Shown piece by piece: positions 7,382-9,469 of a stretch of DNA of 9,469 nt (its first letter is position 1; every line of letters begins with the position of its first letter). A model generated the notes under the pieces. That model was not told the origin of the DNA. It saw only the letters and a program-made list of their open reading frames with translations, and did not search any database. Position numbers and translations under genes: made by a program. The stretch covers positions 1 to 9,469 of the forward strand of contig CAMLCX010000164.1 in assembly GCA_946478635.1 (NCBI GenBank). Direction: 5' to 3'. Source of the stretch: an uncultured Pseudomonadota bacterium (GTDB lineage: Bacteria; Desulfobacterota_B; Binatia; UBA9968).

Positions 7382-7537
7382 ATGGGCCCTGTCCGTAAAT
7401 CCAATCTCATTCACCCGGCCATCACGATTTTGCCCCTGATTCCGCTTGGATTTAACCTCCGAACTATGGCAGATTGTGCGCGAGCCGGCGCTCCCACCCG
7501 TGGCGATTTTGGGAGCGCGCTTCAGGACAGTCCGTAG
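7382..7537 (+). CDS. Doubtful 51-codon ORF abutting the exonuclease stop
   Basis: An ATG follows the exonuclease TGA directly (TGAATG at 7379-7384) and opens a 51-codon frame ending in TAG at 7535-7537. The arrangement would allow translational coupling. The predicted peptide has a short hydrophobic stretch (HPAITILPLIPLGF), resembles no family I recognise, and its latter part is the GC-rich hairpin at 7488-7518. It is most likely a chance frame in an intergenic region. Confidence 0.13.
   Translation: MGPVRKSNLIHPAITILPLIPLGFNLRTMADCARAGAPTRGDFGSALQDSP
7488..7518. repeat. Strong GC-rich inverted repeat, REP-like
   Basis: GCGCTCCC (7488-7495) and GGGAGCGC (7511-7518) are perfect 8-base complements separated by 15 bases (7496-7510). 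No T run follows on either strand, so it does not look like a standard intrinsic terminator. It could be an interspersed REP-type palindrome, an mRNA-stabilising 3' hairpin for the exonuclease transcript, or a leader structure 44 bases ahead of the peptidase start. Confidence 0.5.
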
Positions 7538-7549
7538 AACGATAAAAGC

Positions 7550-7554
7550 GAGGT
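7550..7554 (+). promoter_or_regulatory. Shine-Dalgarno site fixing the TTG start of the peptidase
   Basis: GAGGT at 7550-7554 lies seven bases before TTG 7562, which is ideal spacing. It supports TTG as the true initiation codon. The reading MINYERLDNLL at the start also matches how PepT-like proteins usually begin. Confidence 0.7.
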
Positions 7555-7561
7555 CATCGTT

Positions 7562-8707
7562 TTGATCAATTACGAACGGCTGGACAATCTACTCATCGAA
7601 TTAATCAAAATAGACAGTTTGTCGCGCAAGGAACGCGCCGTTGCCATGCGCCTGCAACGTGAGATGGAATCGCTCGGCGCAACCGTTTTCATCGACGATG
7701 CCGGCGAGAAAGTCGGCGGCAACGTTGGTAACGTCATCGCCCATTTCCCTGGAACCATGGCAAATGCCACGCCGTTACTGCTCTCGGCGCACATGGACAC
7801 CGTGGTGCCTGGCGAGGGGATCACGCCAATTCGCAACGGCGACATCTTGCGCAGCGATGGCCGCACGGTGTTGGGCGGCGACGATAAGAGCGGTGTCGCC
7901 ATCATTTGCGAAGCCTTGCGCGTGATCCGAGAAAACAACCTGCCGTGCGGCGCGGTGGACGTGGTCTTCACGATATGCGAAGAAGCCGGCTTGATCGGCG
8001 CCAAGTGCCTCGACGTCAGTCGTTTGCGCGCGCGCACCGGTCTCGTGCTCGACAGCGATTCCGTCGGCTTTCTCTTCACTAAAGCGCCAGCGGCCAATCG
8101 TATGGAATTCCGAATACACGGACTTGAAGCCCACGCCGGCGTATGCCCGGAAAAAGGCATCAACGCGATCCAAGTGGCCGCCGAAGGCATCGCGCGGATG
8201 CGCCTCGGCCGCATCGACCATGAGACGACGGCCAATATTGGCGTCGTCGAAGGCGGCATGGCGGTCAATATCGTGCCCAATCAGGTCATCCTGCGTGGCG
8301 AGGCGCGCAGCCACAGTCAAGAGAAGCTAGATCATCAGACCACGCATATGCGGCAGTGCCTGGAAGAAGCCGCAACGCGCCACACGCTCGAATTGGATGG
8401 CAAGCACCACACCGCAAGGGTTGAAGCGAAGATCGACCGCGATTACGACCGCATGGACGTGCCTGACGACGCACCCATCGTCAAGCTCGTGCATTCGGCG
8501 GCGAAGAACCTAAACCTTGAAGTCAAAACCCTCGCTACCGGCGGCGGCTGCGACGCCAATGTGCTCAATCACAAGGGTTTAGTCGTCGCAAACTTGTCCA
8601 CCGGAATGCGCGACATTCACACCGTCAACGAATGGCTCGATTTGAACGATCTTCATCTTTCAGCGCGGATCGTGCTTGAAATCCTGCGCTTGAACGCGGC
8701 CGGTTAA
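7562..8707 (+). CDS. M20-family metallopeptidase, PepT-like
   Basis: This 381-residue di-zinc hydrolase is of the M20 clan (PepT-like subgroup, similar in length to B. subtilis YqjE). Expected metal and catalytic residues are visible: SAHMDTV with H77 and D79; GGDDKSG with D107 as the likely bridging ligand; CEEAGLIGAK with E140 as general base and E141 as ligand; DSDSVG with D164; and DIHTVNEW with H353. The lid or dimerisation domain runs from roughly 185 to 300 (FRIHGLEAHAGVCPEKG to SHSQEKL). Members cleave small peptides or related amide substrates in the cytoplasm, and there is no signal peptide. Substrate cannot be read from sequence, so tripeptidase, dipeptidase or amidohydrolase are all open. 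TTG is the start, supported by the Shine-Dalgarno at 7550. The gene stands apart from its neighbours by 180 and 148 bases and looks like its own unit. Confidence 0.92.
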   Translation: MINYERLDNLLIELIKIDSLSRKERAVAMRLQREMESLGATVFIDDAGEKVGGNVGNVIAHFPGTMANATPLLLSAHMDTVVPGEGITPIRNGDILRSDGRTVLGGDDKSGVAIICEALRVIRENNLPCGAVDVVFTICEEAGLIGAKCLDVSRLRARTGLVLDSDSVGFLFTKAPAANRMEFRIHGLEAHAGVCPEKGINAIQVAAEGIARMRLGRIDHETTANIGVVEGGMAVNIVPNQVILRGEARSHSQEKLDHQTTHMRQCLEEAATRHTLELDGKHHTARVEAKIDRDYDRMDVPDDAPIVKLVHSAAKNLNLEVKTLATGGGCDANVLNHKGLVVANLSTGMRDIHTVNEWLDLNDLHLSARIVLEILRLNAAG

Positions 8708-8735
8708 TCGAAGCTCGTGGTATTGGCGGCGCGTT

Positions 8736-8780
8736 CCTGCTTTCCAGTCCAGACTTCGGCGACCCGGCGTGGAAAACAGG
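8736..8780 (+). repeat. Imperfect hairpin downstream of the peptidase gene
   Basis: CCTGCTTTCCA (8736-8746) can pair with TGGAAAACAGG (8770-8780) at 10 of 11 positions, with a C-A mismatch in the middle and a 23-base loop. It starts 28 bases after the peptidase stop. No T run follows at once, although the next 40 bases are AT-rich. It may be a 3'-end or processing structure. A classical terminator is not well supported. Confidence 0.35.
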
Positions 8781-8786
8781 CTGCGA

Positions 8787-8798
8787 ACGAAATTTCGT
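8787..8798. promoter_or_regulatory. 12-base perfect palindrome, possible operator
   Basis: ACGAAATTTCGT reads the same on both strands. It lies 38 bases before the -10 box at 8836 and 57 bases before the start of the last gene. A dimeric regulator could bind here. A palindrome of this length can also arise by chance. Confidence 0.3.
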
Positions 8799-8814
8799 GA
8801 ATAGAATTTTCTTC

Positions 8815-8845
8815 TTGAATCGCAACCGGACGATGTATAATCCGG
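8815..8845 (+). promoter_or_regulatory. Promoter of the AlbA_2 gene with palindrome around the -10 box
   Basis: TATAAT at 8836-8841 is a perfect sigma-70 -10 box. TTGAAT at 8815-8820 is a possible -35 (four of six) with a short 15-base spacer. The -10 overlaps an inverted repeat, CCGGA (8826-8830) and TCCGG (8841-8845), separated by ten bases, which would suit a repressor site. Transcription would begin near A8849, only about seven bases before ATG 8856, leaving almost no leader and no Shine-Dalgarno. Confidence 0.5.
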
Positions 8846-8855
8846 CTCAAGCACC

Positions 8856-9469
8856 ATGCAAGCAGAAGAAATCGGACTCCTCCTTAAACAAGACCGCGGG
8901 CAATTTCTTGAATTTATCAGCGCCTTCGAGTATCGCCGCTCGCCGGGCCAGAAAAAGCGCGAAGAAGACCTTGGGCGCGAAATAGTCCGGGTGCTTTCGG
9001 GCATGGCCAACGCCGACGGCGGCACGATCCTGGTCGGCGTGGAACCGGACAAGAGCGTCACCGGCATTCCGCATGATGCTGAAGAGTTGCACGCGCTGAT
9101 CCAGGCGCCGCAGAACCTGCTGCGGCCGCAACTTCATCCTTCGTGCGAGAAAGTTCGCCTCGGCAATTTACAACTACTCAAGTTCGAGGTCGCTTCAGGT
9201 TTGGAAATTTACCGCATTGCCGGGGGGCGCTCTTTCTATCGCATCGCGACGGAAACCGTTTCTCTGGCGCCGGAGCAGATTCACGCGCTCAAAGAATCGA
9301 AGAAAAATGTCTTTTACGAGCGCCAGCAAGCGCTCAACGCCACCTGGTTCGATCTCGATCACGATCTCGTGCAGGCTTTCGTCGACAAAAACTATCCCGG
9401 CAAAGATGCTCAGGTGGTGCTAAGTCAAACCTATCATTTGCTCGATCATTCGCGCGCGCTCCCCTGCCC
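8856..9469 (+). CDS. AlbA_2/Schlafen-type putative DNA-binding protein, N-terminal part
   Basis: An open frame runs from ATG 8856 through the right edge of the window (204 full codons, no stop), so the gene is cut by the window. The first 135 or so residues resemble the AlbA_2 (Schlafen AAA_4) fold: RGQFLEFISAFEY (14-26) at the place of the usual E-x-x-x-x-EFK entry motif, then VLSGMANADGGTILVGVEPDKSVTGI in short order, the family hallmark (cA-N-x-x-GG-x-hhhGV-x-d-x-x-h-x-G), and later GGRSFYRIATETVSLAPEQI, which corresponds to the closing strand with a polar-residue tail. The usual lysine of EFK is isoleucine here. In known proteins this module precedes ATPase, winged-helix or RecG-like parts in regulators and defence-related proteins. 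What follows lies outside the window, so no function can be assigned. Beyond about residue 140 I recognise nothing. Confidence 0.78.
   Translation, partial: MQAEEIGLLLKQDRGQFLEFISAFEYRRSPGQKKREEDLGREIVRVLSGMANADGGTILVGVEPDKSVTGIPHDAEELHALIQAPQNLLRPQLHPSCEKVRLGNLQLLKFEVASGLEIYRIAGGRSFYRIATETVSLAPEQIHALKESKKNVFYERQQALNATWFDLDHDLVQAFVDKNYPGKDAQVVLSQTYHLLDHSRALPC

Noticed and set aside
7388..7536. GTCCGTA occurs near both ends of the exonuclease-peptidase gap, and CTGTCC/GGACAG form a distant inverted pair.
   Set aside because: Six- and seven-base matches about 140 bases apart are expected by chance and do not bound any recognisable element.
7382..7561. Possibility that the exonuclease is a polA broken by a frameshift or stop.
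   Set aside because: I read the downstream 180 bases for polymerase I sequence and saw none. The protein ends at the natural domain boundary and the next gene is unrelated.
7570..8280. Open frame of about 236 codons antisense to the M20 peptidase.
   Set aside because: Serine- and arginine-rich composition typical of an antisense frame, entirely within a gene with a complete active site.

Overview
The window looks like ordinary chromosome of a Gram-negative-type bacterium with moderately high GC. There is no sign of phage, transposon, CRISPR or plasmid. The pyruvate dehydrogenase E1 is the single-chain (AceE) form typical of Proteobacteria and relatives. The tRNA carries an encoded CCA end, and two genes use GTG or TTG starts. 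I cannot name the organism from sequence alone. An uncultured deltaproteobacterial-grade lineage is a guess, not a call.

Layout. Positions 1-77 hold a tRNA with a CAT anticodon. Convergent to it on the minus strand is a compact lipoate-protein ligase (117-836). Only 55 bases separate its start from the start of a plus-strand pyruvate dehydrogenase operon: aceE (892-3612), aceF (3640-4947) and lpdA (4954-6369), with gaps of 27 and 6 bases. After a 124-base gap with a weak terminator-like hairpin and a plausible promoter comes a stand-alone 5'-3' exonuclease/flap endonuclease (6494-7381), which resembles the N-terminal domain of DNA polymerase I without the polymerase. A 180-base gap contains a strong GC-rich hairpin and a doubtful 51-codon ORF. 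Then comes an M20-family, PepT-like metallopeptidase (7562-8707). The last gene starts at 8856 and runs off the right edge. It encodes an AlbA_2/Schlafen-type putative nucleic-acid-binding protein, preceded by a consensus -10 box set among short palindromes.

How the genes work together. E1, E2 and E3 form a complete complex for pyruvate + CoA + NAD+ -> acetyl-CoA + CO2 + NADH. E2 needs lipoate on Lys41 of its single lipoyl domain, and the divergent ligase is the obvious candidate to attach it. The exonuclease, peptidase and AlbA_2 genes show no obvious link to this complex and appear to be separate units.

I found no convincing previously undescribed system. The items most worth a second look are the polymerase-less exonuclease, the shared lplA/aceE control region, the unusual ETQKA lipoylation motif, and the palindrome-flanked, almost leaderless promoter of the AlbA_2 gene.
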